Shown: piece after piece, positions 34,222 to 42,759 of the stretch
Position numbering within the stretch: position 1 is the stretch's first letter
Layout of the letters: each line of letters begins with the position of its first letter
Origin: Calothrix sp. NIES-4105
GTDB lineage: Bacteria > Cyanobacteriota > Cyanobacteriia > Cyanobacteriales > Nostocaceae
Reading direction: 5' to 3'
NCBI RefSeq assembly: GCF_002368415.1
Contig: NZ_AP018290.1
Coordinates: 6,585,614-6,649,613, forward strand
DNA length: 64,000 nucleotides
Notes under the pieces: generated by a model
Databases searched by the model: none
Told to the model about the DNA's origin: nothing
Seen by the model: only the letters and a program-made list of their open reading frames with translations
Translations under genes and position numbers: made by a program

Positions 34222-35259
34222 CTACCCAAGCCATTCCGGATTCTTTGCGGTGCTGTCAAACTGGCTCGTTGTTTTGAATAATTCGTATTGACCTTTTGCT
34301 GCCGCAGAGCGCGTTCGATTCAGTAAATCTGCCACTTGTTTCTGACTCATTGGTGCAAACGTGCGGACTGCCTCGAATGCTTGCTCCAAAATTTTCATAC
34401 TCTCAATGCCAGTAATAACGGTTGAGGTGGGCAGGTTCATTGCGTAATGAAGGCACTCAATAGGTTTGACCGTATTACTCTTAAGAATGTTTTGGTCACC
34501 CATCGATTTCATTCCTAATACCCCAATTTGATTCTTAACCAAAACAGGTAGAACTTGCTGCTCGAAGCTTCTAAAATGTGCATCCATTACATTTAGCGGC
34601 ATCTGCACGGTGTCGAAACGGAAGTTGTTTTGAGCGGCAACATCTAACATCCTAAGATGAACTAAAGGGTCTTTGTGCCCTGTAAATCCAATGTAGCGAA
34701 TTTTACCTGCTTTCTGTGCCGCGATTACCGCTTCCATTGAACCACCAGCAGAGAAGACGCGGTCAGGGTCTTCCATGCGTATGATTTCATGATGCTGGAG
34801 TAAATCTATGTGGTCAGTCTGTAACCGTCTGAGCGACTCGTCAATCTGCTTTGTTGCTGCCTCTTTGGTACGACCATCAATCTTTGTCATCAGGAAAGCT
34901 TGATCTCGGTATCCACCCTGTAACGCTTTGCCCATTCGGATTTCGCTACCCCCATTGTGATAATCCCAGGAGTTATCCATAAAATTAATGCCACGGTCTA
35001 TTGCATTACGAACAATCCGAATTCCTTCTTGCTCATCTTTGGGTCGTCCAATGTGATGCCCACCTAAACCAATAACAGAAACTTGTTCTCCAGTACGCCC
35101 TAGAGTTCTGTATAACATTTCTCCTCTTTTAATTTGGGCGCCATTCGGTTTATTTTGAGCCAATACTGGTTTGAGAAGTTCGGACGACCCCGCCAGGGAA
35201 GCTGCTATCAAACCTGACGTAGAAACAACTCTTAACAAATCTCGCCTGCCGATATCCAC
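34222..35259 (-). CDS. Exported (Tat) aldo/keto reductase
   Basis: The 345-aa protein begins with a twin-arginine signal (MDIGRRDLLRVVSTSGLIAASLAGSS, residues 1-26), so it is probably exported folded with its cofactor. The aldo/keto reductase domain starts near residue 47 (MLYRTLGRTGEQVSVIGLGGHHIG). The catalytic residues are in INFMDNSWDYHNGGSE (Asp, Tyr), FLMTKIDG (Lys) and DLLQHHEI (His). The cofactor end is PTSTVITGIESMKILEQAFEA. Aldo/keto reductases with Tat signals are known among predicted 4Fe-4S or NADP-binding oxidoreductases. No cysteine cluster is present here. It is monocistronic, so the substrate is open. Confidence 0.85.
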   Translation of the reverse strand: MDIGRRDLLRVVSTSGLIAASLAGSSELLKPVLAQNKPNGAQIKRGEMLYRTLGRTGEQVSVIGLGGHHIGRPKDEQEGIRIVRNAIDRGINFMDNSWDYHNGGSEIRMGKALQGGYRDQAFLMTKIDGRTKEAATKQIDESLRRLQTDHIDLLQHHEIIRMEDPDRVFSAGGSMEAVIAAQKAGKIRYIGFTGHKDPLVHLRMLDVAAQNNFRFDTVQMPLNVMDAHFRSFEQQVLPVLVKNQIGVLGMKSMGDQNILKSNTVKPIECLHYAMNLPTSTVITGIESMKILEQAFEAVRTFAPMSQKQVADLLNRTRSAAAKGQYELFKTTSQFDSTAKNPEWLG

Positions 35260-35464
35260 AAAAACCTTCTATTAACCTGAGCTTGCTTTTACAGCGTTGC
35301 ACGGAAACAGAATATAGTGCATCTAACTATTGAAAGATAAACTCGGTCGATTAGACTCTTAAATTTGCTCTACTAAGTATAATAATGAAAAATTTCTGAC
35401 ACATGTACATCATAACTCTGTCACAACACGTTGCTAGCTTAAGTACATGAACTAATAAAAGGTT

Positions 35465-35581
35465 TTGTGCTTGTGCAAAATTAATTATATACTCCTGAAT
35501 TCTGAATTCTATATTTTGAATTATGTATTCAATAGGACTAATAGAAAAAAAGATGTATATTTAATTTTGCGTAACTACTTA
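35465..35581. repeat. MITE family B, copy 2
   Basis: The ends GTGCTTGTGCAAAATTAATT and, inverted, AAGTAGTTACGCAAAATTAA match copy 1 at 27541-27634. This copy has an extra 22 bases in the middle (a repeated GAATTCT/TTTTGAATTATGT segment). It lies 50 bases upstream of the small gene at 35632. Confidence 0.75.
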
Positions 35582-35631
35582 TTTGCCGTGCGTAGAGGCT
35601 ATAGCTAGTAACTACAGGGTGGATTTAGTTT

Positions 35632-35886
35632 ATGAGATATGATTTTAATGATTCGGACTCCAACTTAGGCTTATCTGACTCGACTGATAACTACAAGACT
35701 TGGTGTGGGCGAAAAGAGTTATATTTATTATTACTGACTTTCGCGATTGGCATTACCGTAGATTATTGGTTTAACAATCATCAATTACCTCCTATTGCGT
35801 CCCGCGATGGCGCCTCGATATCAACTCCTGCACTAGTCAAATCAAAAAATACTGCATTAAAAAACGTAATAAATTTACTTTTGTAA
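35632..35886 (+). CDS. Small membrane protein upstream of the ClC gene
   Basis: The 84-aa frame has a polar N-terminus (MRYDFNDSDSNLGLSDSTDN), one membrane helix (ELYLLLLTFAIGITVDYWF, residues 29-47) and a polar tail. It ends 33 bases before the ClC transporter gene, in the same direction, so it could be the first gene of that unit. The ribosome binding site is poor and no family is recognised. I hold it as a probable small gene, not a certain one. Confidence 0.45.
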   Translation: MRYDFNDSDSNLGLSDSTDNYKTWCGRKELYLLLLTFAIGITVDYWFNNHQLPPIASRDGASISTPALVKSKNTALKNVINLLL

Positions 35887-35919
35887 TTTTGTAGTGGTTG
35901 TAATCAGAGGAACTGGTAA

Positions 35920-38547
35920 GTGATTTCTTTGAGGGTGCTAACACGTATAAGGGAAATTTTTTGGAACGGTCTTGAGTTTCAACTCAGGCGCCCAAAACGG
36001 CTAGCGGTGTTTGAAGCTTGCATTATTGGTTTGGTTTCAGGGCTAGCAGCGGTTTTGCTCGGTCAAGGTGTGGGATGGTTAGGTGGTGTGCGTATGCACA
36101 TGTCCCATTCTTTTCCTGCTGTAATTGTACTGCCAGCAATTGGACTAATAGGCGGATTTCTTGCAGGCGCCCTTGTGGAGAATATAGCTCCAAGTGCTGC
36201 TGGTAGTGGGATGTCAGAAGTCAAAGCTGTGTTGGCGCAAGTGCCGATGCCATTTAATTTACGAATAGCAGCCGTAAAATTACTAGGTGCAACCTTAGTA
36301 TTAGGGTCTGGGATGCCATTAGGAAGAGAAGGACCAACGGTGCAAATTGGAGCAACTTTGGCTAACGCTTTCAGTCACTGGTTTCCCACTTCGCCCGAAC
36401 ATCGTCGTCAGTTAATAGCAGCAGGCGCCGGAGCTGGGTTAGCAGCAGCTTTTAATGCTCCAATTGCAGGGGTGCTATTTGTAGTAGAAGAATTATTACA
36501 AGAAACAAATGGTATTACCTTGGGAACTGCAATTTTGGCTTCCTTCATCGCCGCAATTGTTGCCCGTATTTGGGGTAGCCATAGTTTAAATTTAGATTTG
36601 CATTCAGTGACTCCGAATAGCAGCTTTTTTGCTTCAGAAATTCCCTTTTATTTACTATTAGGAATTTTAGCAGGATTGCTAGGTGTACTATTTAATCGTG
36701 GTGTTCTTACGAGTTTGGCGTTAAATCGGCGTCTCAAAATTAGCTTATCATGGCGAATTGGATTAGCAGGATTAGTGACGGGATTCGCACTTACTACGCT
36801 TCCTTCAGTGTTTCGGGATAACGCTGGGTTACGAGAAATGTTACTGACGGGAGAAGGTAACTGGCAACTAGTAGCATTCGCTTTTTGCATACAGTTTTTA
36901 CTTATTTTATTTACTTATAGTTCTGGGGCGCCTGGTGGGTTGTTGGTACCTACGTTGGGGTTAGGGGCAGCTTTAGGTTTTTTAGTAGGCAGTTTAGAAT
37001 ATCATTTACTGGGCTTGAGTTTAGCGACAACTTACGCACGGGTAGGAATGGCGGCTTTTTTCTGCGGAGTCGCGCGGGTTCCCATAACAGCAGTCATTAT
37101 TGTCTTTGAGATGACTACCGACTTTAATTTAGTATTACCCTTGATGATTGTTTCGGTGACAGCTTATTTAGTAGCAGAAAGTTTAGAAGCGGGGTCACTG
37201 TACGACCGTTTATTAGAGTCAAAAGGAATTCATTTATCTAAATATAATTCTTCGATTGAACCTTGGACAAAGTTGACGGCAGCTAACGTCATGTCGTCAA
37301 AAGTCGAAACCCTTCCTAGTCAAATGAGCTTAACCGAGGCATTACATGCGTTTTCCGACTCTAACCACCGTACTTTTCCAGTTTTGGATGATGGTAAGTT
37401 AGTTGGTATGCTAACTCAAAAAGATATTGGTAATTTATCTCAAAGAAATTTAAGCGGTTTGCATACAGTTGGGCAAGTAATGAATCCTGCACTTGTAACG
37501 GTTCATCCTAAAGACACCCTCGCCCATGTATTATACTTACTTAATCGTTACAATTTAAGTTGTTTACCAGTTATATCAGGGCAACGTTTAGCAGGCATTA
37601 TCACCCGCAGTGATATTATTCGCGTCGAAGCAGCTTACCTTAATGGTGAAGAAAATCTTATACAACCTAAGACACAGCCATCACGAATTATTTATCAAAC
37701 TCGTTCACCAGAAACAGGAAAGGGGCGAATATTAGTACCATTAAGCAACCCGAAAACAGCACGCACGCTCCTACAAATGGCTATTGCCATCGCTAACGAA
37801 TATAATTATGAGATTGAATGCTTGCATACAATTGTTATACCGCGTCATTTATCTCCTACTGAAACCAGTATACCAATGAAGGCAGGATTGAATTTGATGC
37901 GGCGAGCAATGCATTTAGCAAGGACATCAAATATACCATTGCATACACAAATTAAAGTTGTACATAACTTATCACAAGCAATTTTAGAAACTGTAAAAGA
38001 CAGGGATATTAATTTAGTATTAATGGGCTGGAAAGGCAGTACAAACACACCAGGACGAGTTTTCAGTCGGGTAGTAGATACAGTCATTCGACAAGCAGCT
38101 TGTGACGTTGTACTAGTTAAACTGAATGACCACAGTCACTTTGAGAACTGGTTAGTACCAATGGCAGGTGGACCCAATGCCCAACAAGCTATTAAATTGC
38201 TCCCAGCTTTAACTTCATTAAGCAAAACTCCAACAGTCAAATTATGCCAAGTCTTTGAACCAAGTCAAACACCTGATACAACTAAGCTCAACAAAGCTGC
38301 TAATTTTCTTAAACAAAGACTACATACAACAGTAGGAGTTACTCCTCTAACTGCTCACAAAGTTCCAGAGGCTGTATTAGACTGTGCCAAACGCAACAAC
38401 TGTGATGTAATTATGTTAGGCGCCTCTCGTGAAGCAATATTACAGCAAGCAGTGCATGGTAGTATTCCTAATACTATTTCGCGTAAAAGCGAACAAAACT
38501 TAATTCTTGTACGTGCTGCGTCTACAGTTGTGGAAATCGCTGAATGA
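35920..38547 (+). CDS. ClC chloride transporter fused to CBS and universal-stress domains
   Basis: The 875-aa protein starts at GTG 35920 behind AGAGGA. Residues 30-440 are a ClC channel/antiporter: GSGMSEVKAVL, GSGMPLGREGPTVQIGA with the gating Glu137, FNAPIAGVLFVVEELLQ with the internal proton Glu (190/191), and GAPGGLLVPTLGLGAALG. Both glutamates are kept, so Cl-/H+ exchange is likely. Two CBS domains follow (about 450-575; VMSSKVETLPSQMSLTEAL, VMNPALVTVHPKDTLA). Two universal-stress-like domains then follow (about 600-730 and 745-870; DINLVLMGWKGSTN, CDVIMLGASREAILQQAVHGSIPN). The soluble half would gate transport by nucleotide or energy state. The arrangement is known in cyanobacteria and archaea. 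Confidence 0.92.
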   Translation: MISLRVLTRIREIFWNGLEFQLRRPKRLAVFEACIIGLVSGLAAVLLGQGVGWLGGVRMHMSHSFPAVIVLPAIGLIGGFLAGALVENIAPSAAGSGMSEVKAVLAQVPMPFNLRIAAVKLLGATLVLGSGMPLGREGPTVQIGATLANAFSHWFPTSPEHRRQLIAAGAGAGLAAAFNAPIAGVLFVVEELLQETNGITLGTAILASFIAAIVARIWGSHSLNLDLHSVTPNSSFFASEIPFYLLLGILAGLLGVLFNRGVLTSLALNRRLKISLSWRIGLAGLVTGFALTTLPSVFRDNAGLREMLLTGEGNWQLVAFAFCIQFLLILFTYSSGAPGGLLVPTLGLGAALGFLVGSLEYHLLGLSLATTYARVGMAAFFCGVARVPITAVIIVFEMTTDFNLVLPLMIVSVTAYLVAESLEAGSLYDRLLESKGIHLSKYNSSIEPWTKLTAANVMSSKVETLPSQMSLTEALHAFSDSNHRTFPVLDDGKLVGMLTQKDIGNLSQRNLSGLHTVGQVMNPALVTVHPKDTLAHVLYLLNRYNLSCLPVISGQRLAGIITRSDIIRVEAAYLNGEENLIQPKTQPSRIIYQTRSPETGKGRILVPLSNPKTARTLLQMAIAIANEYNYEIECLHTIVIPRHLSPTETSIPMKAGLNLMRRAMHLARTSNIPLHTQIKVVHNLSQAILETVKDRDINLVLMGWKGSTNTPGRVFSRVVDTVIRQAACDVVLVKLNDHSHFENWLVPMAGGPNAQQAIKLLPALTSLSKTPTVKLCQVFEPSQTPDTTKLNKAANFLKQRLHTTVGVTPLTAHKVPEAVLDCAKRNNCDVIMLGASREAILQQAVHGSIPNTISRKSEQNLILVRAASTVVEIAE

Positions 38548-38640
38548 AAAATTTTTGACATTGATTTTGTTAGGTTGGTGTCTTTCGTAAGGTCGCCAGT
38601 GGCGGCCCTACTACCTGCCATAAGTTTTGACATGAAGCAC

Positions 38641-38814
38641 TAGTAGTCTATGTCATAAGTTTTGGTGGGTTGATTAGCAACGGATACAACGGATGTAACG
38701 GATGATTTATTTGTTATAAACAAAGCTTAATCGTCTAAAATAACCTATCCGCTACATCCGCTTATCATCCGTTGCCAATTTCGCTACCACCCAAAACTTA
38801 TGAAACAGACCCTA
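38641..38814. repeat. MITE of the TAGTGGT family with nested ACGGAT hairpin
   Basis: The left end is TAGTAGTCTATGTCATAAG plus TTTTGGTGGG; the inverted right end is TAGGGTCTGTTTCATAAG plus TTTTGGGTGG. The ACGGAT-type hairpin (GCAACGGATACAAC...ATCCGTTGC, copy 3) fills 38677-38775. The TAG at the right end (38812-38814) is the stop codon of the DM13 gene on the minus strand. Confidence 0.7.
38677..38775. repeat. ACGGAT-type hairpin repeat, copy 3
   Basis: GCAACGGATACAACGGATG and CTATCCGCTACATCCG ... ATCCGTTGC are inverted. The copy is embedded in the MITE at 38641-38814, behind the ClC gene. Confidence 0.7.
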
Positions 38815-39282
38815 GCTATTACCCAAAGGTGCGTAACCAAATGTCGCATTAAATTGACGACACCAAATAGCAACCGATTTAAAATCTGCTAGGTTGACGT
38901 TTTCAGGTATTGCGTAGCGCTGAACACCATTTGTCTTTTGTAAACGCGCGAGTTGGACATAATCTTTTTCTTTAATACCGCCAGGTACTGTTGCATTACG
39001 ATGCAAGATGACATAGAGGTCTGGACCATTGTCAGTTTTAAACTCTTCATTAAATTCAACGAAGCGCTTTCCGTTTTGATTCACAATACGTGCATTTCCT
39101 TGGGTTGGATGTTCCGCTGCTCTAAAACTTCCAATTGCTGTACTCGCGGTTCTCGATGTCGATGTCGTATCACCTTGAGGCGCCTCTACATTGCCAGGAT
39201 TAGTACTAACGTCATTTGCACAACTTCCTATTAATACCGCAACGGTGCCAAGAATAACCAATTTATATTTCATATTCCGCAT
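38812..39282 (-). CDS. DM13-domain lipoprotein
   Basis: The 156-aa protein has a short hydrophobic leader (KYKLVILGTVAVLIGSCAND) ending in a possible lipobox Cys near residue 21. A Thr/Ser-rich linker and a DM13 domain (about 50-155) follow: IGSFRAAEHPTQGNARIVNQNGKRFVEFNEEFKTDNGPDLYVILHRN, and SVAIWCRQFNATFGYAPLG with the conserved Cys. DM13 is a small extracellular beta domain proposed to take part in redox or metal chemistry at the cell surface. The stop codon is the terminal TAG of the adjacent MITE. It is probably monocistronic. Confidence 0.82.
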   Translation of the reverse strand: MRNMKYKLVILGTVAVLIGSCANDVSTNPGNVEAPQGDTTSTSRTASTAIGSFRAAEHPTQGNARIVNQNGKRFVEFNEEFKTDNGPDLYVILHRNATVPGGIKEKDYVQLARLQKTNGVQRYAIPENVNLADFKSVAIWCRQFNATFGYAPLGNS

Positions 39283-39624
39283 GATTATGTCCCATAACTA
39301 AAATTTAAACCTTTTAGTAGATGACAACATAATTATAAGTTGAGAATTTGCTTAAGTTTTATGTTTATAATTTCAGCTTGATCTCAGTCGGCTCTAATAA
39401 AACTTTGAACTCTATTGGTTATTGTTGAAAAAGTAGTGGTTATAAAGAGCGCGCTCAACTCCTCTCACACCACTTTTTACATATATTTAAGTATAAACAC
39501 TTAAAATATTTACATAATTATTAAGTATTATTAAGATGAGCAGGTGTAATTGAATAAATTGCATCAAAGCCATCAATGGCAAAGTGTTGGAGCTACATAT
39601 TTTAAATCAAAAAAAGAGCAGAAA

Positions 39625-41868
39625 ATGTCAGTATCGCACTTAAAACGTAAATCTCGATGGGCAAGCAGCGTGCAAACTGCGACGCTGATGTTAGTTGGCA
39701 CCTTGATTATTTCGGGGTTAGTAGTTGCTCTCTGGTTTGCTGGTGAACACCGCATTAGCAAAATCTTTGAGCAATTTAATAACTTACAGCAACATCCACC
39801 AATGTGGTTGCAAGTACCAATGGTGACTGGTGAATATTTACTGGCGCCGACGGTGGCATTATTTATAGTGGTGTTAGCTGTGATGCGGGTTTCTCCACAA
39901 CCACGTACTTGGTCGCGACGCATTGTAGTCGGAATTTTAATTATACTGACTTTGCGATACGTTACTTGGCGTAGCTTGTCCACACTCAATCTCGTTAACC
40001 CTTTGAACGGGGTATTTAGCTTAGGACTTTTTGCATTAGAAATGGTAATGCTAGTTAGCAGCACGATTCAATTATTTTTGATGCTAAACGTACTAGACCG
40101 CAAGCGTGATGCTGATCTAAACTCTCTAGCTGTTATCGATGGCAGTTTTAATCCTACTGTTGATATCTTCATTCCTACCTACAACGAGCCAGCTTTTATA
40201 CTAAGACGTACTATTATCGGTTGCCAAGCTTTAGATTATCCCAACAAGAAAATATATTTGCTTGATGATACACGGCGCCAAGAAATGGCAGAATTAGCAG
40301 CACAGTTACAGTGTGAGTATATAACGCGACTTGATAACCTTCATGCCAAAGCTGGAAATTTAAACTACGCACTAACAAAAACGGAAGGGGAGTTAATAGT
40401 CATATTCGATGCAGATTTTATACCTACTACTAACTTTCTTACCCGCACAGTTGGCTTTTTCCAAGATAGTAATGTCGCTCTCGTCCAAACACCGCAAAGC
40501 TTTTACAACGCTGACCCAATTGCCCGTAACCTAGGTCTAGAAAATATTCTAACTTCAGAAGAAGAAGTATTCTACCGACAAATCCAACCAATTCGCGATG
40601 GTGCAGATAGCGTAGTTTGTGCTGGAACTTCTTTTGTAGTACGCCGTAGCGCGCTATTACTAACAGGTGGCTTCGTTACAGAATCATTGAGCGAAGATTA
40701 TTTTACAGGAATTCGTCTCTCTGCAAATGGATACCGTTTAATTTACCTCGATGAAAAATTGAGTGCTGGTTTAGCAGCAGAAAACATTGCCGCTCATGCT
40801 ACACAAAGACTACGCTGGGCAAGAGGAACGCTGCAAGGATTTTTCATTAAATCCAATCCCTTAACAATTCCCGGACTAAGTTTAATTCAAAGACTCGCGC
40901 ACTTAGAAGGATTATTACATTGGTTTACCAGTATATCGCGCGTTTATTTTCTGATCATGCCCTTAATGTATTCCTTTTTGGGTGTAATTCCAATCAAAGC
41001 CACTCCAGCAGAGTTAATGTATTTTTTCTTGCCTTATTATTTAGTAAATCTAGCAGTATTTACTTGGTTAAACAATCACGCGCGTTCTGCCTTACTCTCA
41101 GATGTATATTCTTTGGTACTGTGTTTCCCCTTAGCTTTGACAGTTATTCAAGTAATGCTAAATCCTTTTTCCAAGGGTTTTAAAGTCACACCCAAAGGTA
41201 CAGTCAATAAAAGCTACACATTCAATTGGAAATTAGCTTTACCTTTAATTTTTCTATTCATCGTTACCGCTGTAAGTTTGTGGCGCAATTTAGGTATGTG
41301 TATGATACAAGGAGTATGGGCGCCAGAAATTGATAATACTGTTAAAGGTATCGGTTTAGGTTGGTTGTGGAGTACATACAATCTAATCATGATTGGTATT
41401 GCCTTATTAATACTCCTTGATGCACCCAAACCAGATATTTACGAATGGTTTGATTTACGACGAGTAGTCAAATTAACTATTGGTGACACAACTTTCTGGG
41501 GAGTAACTACAATTATCTCAGAAGGAGGCGCCGAAATAGCCTTAACTCAAACGCCACTTATTGACTTATTAGAAAACAACACAGTACATCTAGAAATTGC
41601 CGAAGAAAATTTACAACTTGGCGCCGAAATAATCCAAACAGGGTTTAATAACGAATACCGCACTGTTAGAGTTAAATATACATTACTCAGCTTAACCCAA
41701 CATCGGCGCCTCGTAAAAATGCTATTCTGTCGTCCTGGACAATGGAAACGCAATAAAACACCAGGAGAACTTCAATCACTCTTGTTAATATTCAGAATAC
41801 TTCTAAAACCCCGCATTATCTTTGATAGAAATATTGACCTTAACCCAATAGCAGTAGCAAAACTTTAA
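39625..41868 (+). CDS. bcsA: Cellulose synthase-like GT2 glycosyltransferase with PilZ-like tail
   Basis: I start at ATG 39625 (MSVSHLKRKSRWASS, 747 aa); the frame is open to a TTG at 39550. Membrane helices flank a GT2 domain with VDIFIPTYNEPAFILRRTI, YLLDDTRR, LIVIFDADFIPTTNFL (DxD), LVQTPQSFYN, FVTESLSEDYFTGI (TED-like) and HATQRLRWARGTLQGF (QxxRW). More helices follow, then a PilZ-like domain (YEWFDLRRVVKLTIGDTTFWGVTTIISEGGAEIAL). The c-di-GMP motif is degenerate: RRVVK for RxxxR, and IISEGG for (D/N)xSxxG. It should extend a beta-glucan through the membrane. No bcsB or other bcs gene is adjacent, as is common in cyanobacteria. Confidence 0.88.
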   Translation: MSVSHLKRKSRWASSVQTATLMLVGTLIISGLVVALWFAGEHRISKIFEQFNNLQQHPPMWLQVPMVTGEYLLAPTVALFIVVLAVMRVSPQPRTWSRRIVVGILIILTLRYVTWRSLSTLNLVNPLNGVFSLGLFALEMVMLVSSTIQLFLMLNVLDRKRDADLNSLAVIDGSFNPTVDIFIPTYNEPAFILRRTIIGCQALDYPNKKIYLLDDTRRQEMAELAAQLQCEYITRLDNLHAKAGNLNYALTKTEGELIVIFDADFIPTTNFLTRTVGFFQDSNVALVQTPQSFYNADPIARNLGLENILTSEEEVFYRQIQPIRDGADSVVCAGTSFVVRRSALLLTGGFVTESLSEDYFTGIRLSANGYRLIYLDEKLSAGLAAENIAAHATQRLRWARGTLQGFFIKSNPLTIPGLSLIQRLAHLEGLLHWFTSISRVYFLIMPLMYSFLGVIPIKATPAELMYFFLPYYLVNLAVFTWLNNHARSALLSDVYSLVLCFPLALTVIQVMLNPFSKGFKVTPKGTVNKSYTFNWKLALPLIFLFIVTAVSLWRNLGMCMIQGVWAPEIDNTVKGIGLGWLWSTYNLIMIGIALLILLDAPKPDIYEWFDLRRVVKLTIGDTTFWGVTTIISEGGAEIALTQTPLIDLLENNTVHLEIAEENLQLGAEIIQTGFNNEYRTVRVKYTLLSLTQHRRLVKMLFCRPGQWKRNKTPGELQSLLLIFRILLKPRIIFDRNIDLNPIAVAKL

Positions 41869-41928
41869 TTACATTATCTTGTGAAACAGACATTCTAGGA
41901 GCGTGTTAAATTCCTTAAACAAACGATT

Positions 41929-41962
41929 TTGTAGAGACGCATAAAACATCGCGTCTCTACAA
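41929..41962. terminator. Bidirectional hairpin TTGTAGAGACGC
   Basis: TTGTAGAGACGC (41929-41940) and GCGTCTCTACAA (41951-41962) form a perfect 12-bp stem with a 10-nt loop between the convergent GT2 and glycine-zipper genes. A related palindrome is at 47093-47116. It probably terminates both transcripts. Confidence 0.7.
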
Positions 41963-42019
41963 TTTACGTATTTTATTTTATATTTTGTTTCTCCAGACAC
42001 AGTATTATGAGGAGCAGAG

Positions 42020-42631
42020 TTAAAGTAGTTCGCTTTGATCAACAGATGCTGTGTAAGTATTATTTTCTTCAGGAGAATCGCCGTCTTTATTTTCTTGACT
42101 AACAGCTTCTGCGTCTTGGGTAATCTTAGTTGAGTTTTTGACAGATTCAGTTACATTAGAAGCAGTAGTTTTAACAACATCCGCCGTATTTTTAACGGTA
42201 TCATTAACATTGACTACCGTATTCCTAACTTTACCTACAGAAGTGTTGACAGTATTGTTAACATCTGTAGCTGTATTTTTGATGATATCTCCGACATCTC
42301 TTGTTGTGTCGCTAACACCTGTCGCAACAGTATTAATCGTTTCTCCCACTGATCTTACTGTCTGGTTAAAACCTTGCGCTGTGTTTCTGAAGACGTTAGT
42401 TACACCTTGTATCGTTTGATTTATTCTTTCACCAACTCCTCTTATTGCTAGTGTACCTGCAACTGCACCTACTGTGGCGCCAATTAAGGTTCCAACAACA
42501 ACTTTCGATAACTCATTATTACGCGCGTTATTTGCTATATCAGGGTTATTGTTGAGTACGTAATTATTTGAAAGTTCATTATGTCTATTTATACCTTCGC
42601 TAGGAGGTAATAATTGCTGGTTACTGTTCAC
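42020..42631 (-). CDS. LEA-like protein with glycine-zipper membrane segment
   Basis: The 203-aa protein starts with GTG 42631 behind GGAG. A polar Asn-rich N-terminus is followed by a glycine-zipper helix (SKVVVGTLIGATVGAVAGTLAIRGVGERI, residues about 42-70) of the YtxH kind. A long amphipathic repeat follows, in which an 11-residue-like pattern (VRNTVVNVNDTVKNTADVVKTTASNVTESVKN) recurs. That is the pattern of late-embryogenesis-abundant and related desiccation proteins, which stay unfolded until dried or membrane-bound. It is related to the next gene upstream (42760-43737). A role in membrane protection under stress is inferred. Confidence 0.65.
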   Translation of the reverse strand: MNSNQQLLPPSEGINRHNELSNNYVLNNNPDIANNARNNELSKVVVGTLIGATVGAVAGTLAIRGVGERINQTIQGVTNVFRNTAQGFNQTVRSVGETINTVATGVSDTTRDVGDIIKNTATDVNNTVNTSVGKVRNTVVNVNDTVKNTADVVKTTASNVTESVKNSTKITQDAEAVSQENKDGDSPEENNTYTASVDQSELL

Positions 42632-42654
42632 AATAATCTCCTCATCATAAATAT

Positions 42655-42690
42655 TTTTCTTGTGGGGTGGGCATCCTTGCCCGCCCTAAT
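42655..42690. repeat. GGGTGGGCATCC-type hairpin
   Basis: GGGTGGGCATCCTTGCCCGCCC can fold on itself (GGGCGGGCAAGG against the complementary half). This is a widespread cyanobacterial interspersed repeat. It lies between the two glycine-zipper genes. Confidence 0.5.
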
Positions 42691-42759
42691 CTTGAGCGGG
42701 TAAGGATAATTATTTATGTTTTGCTATGCCCCTAAAGGGCTGGAGCCACTACTACGAGC

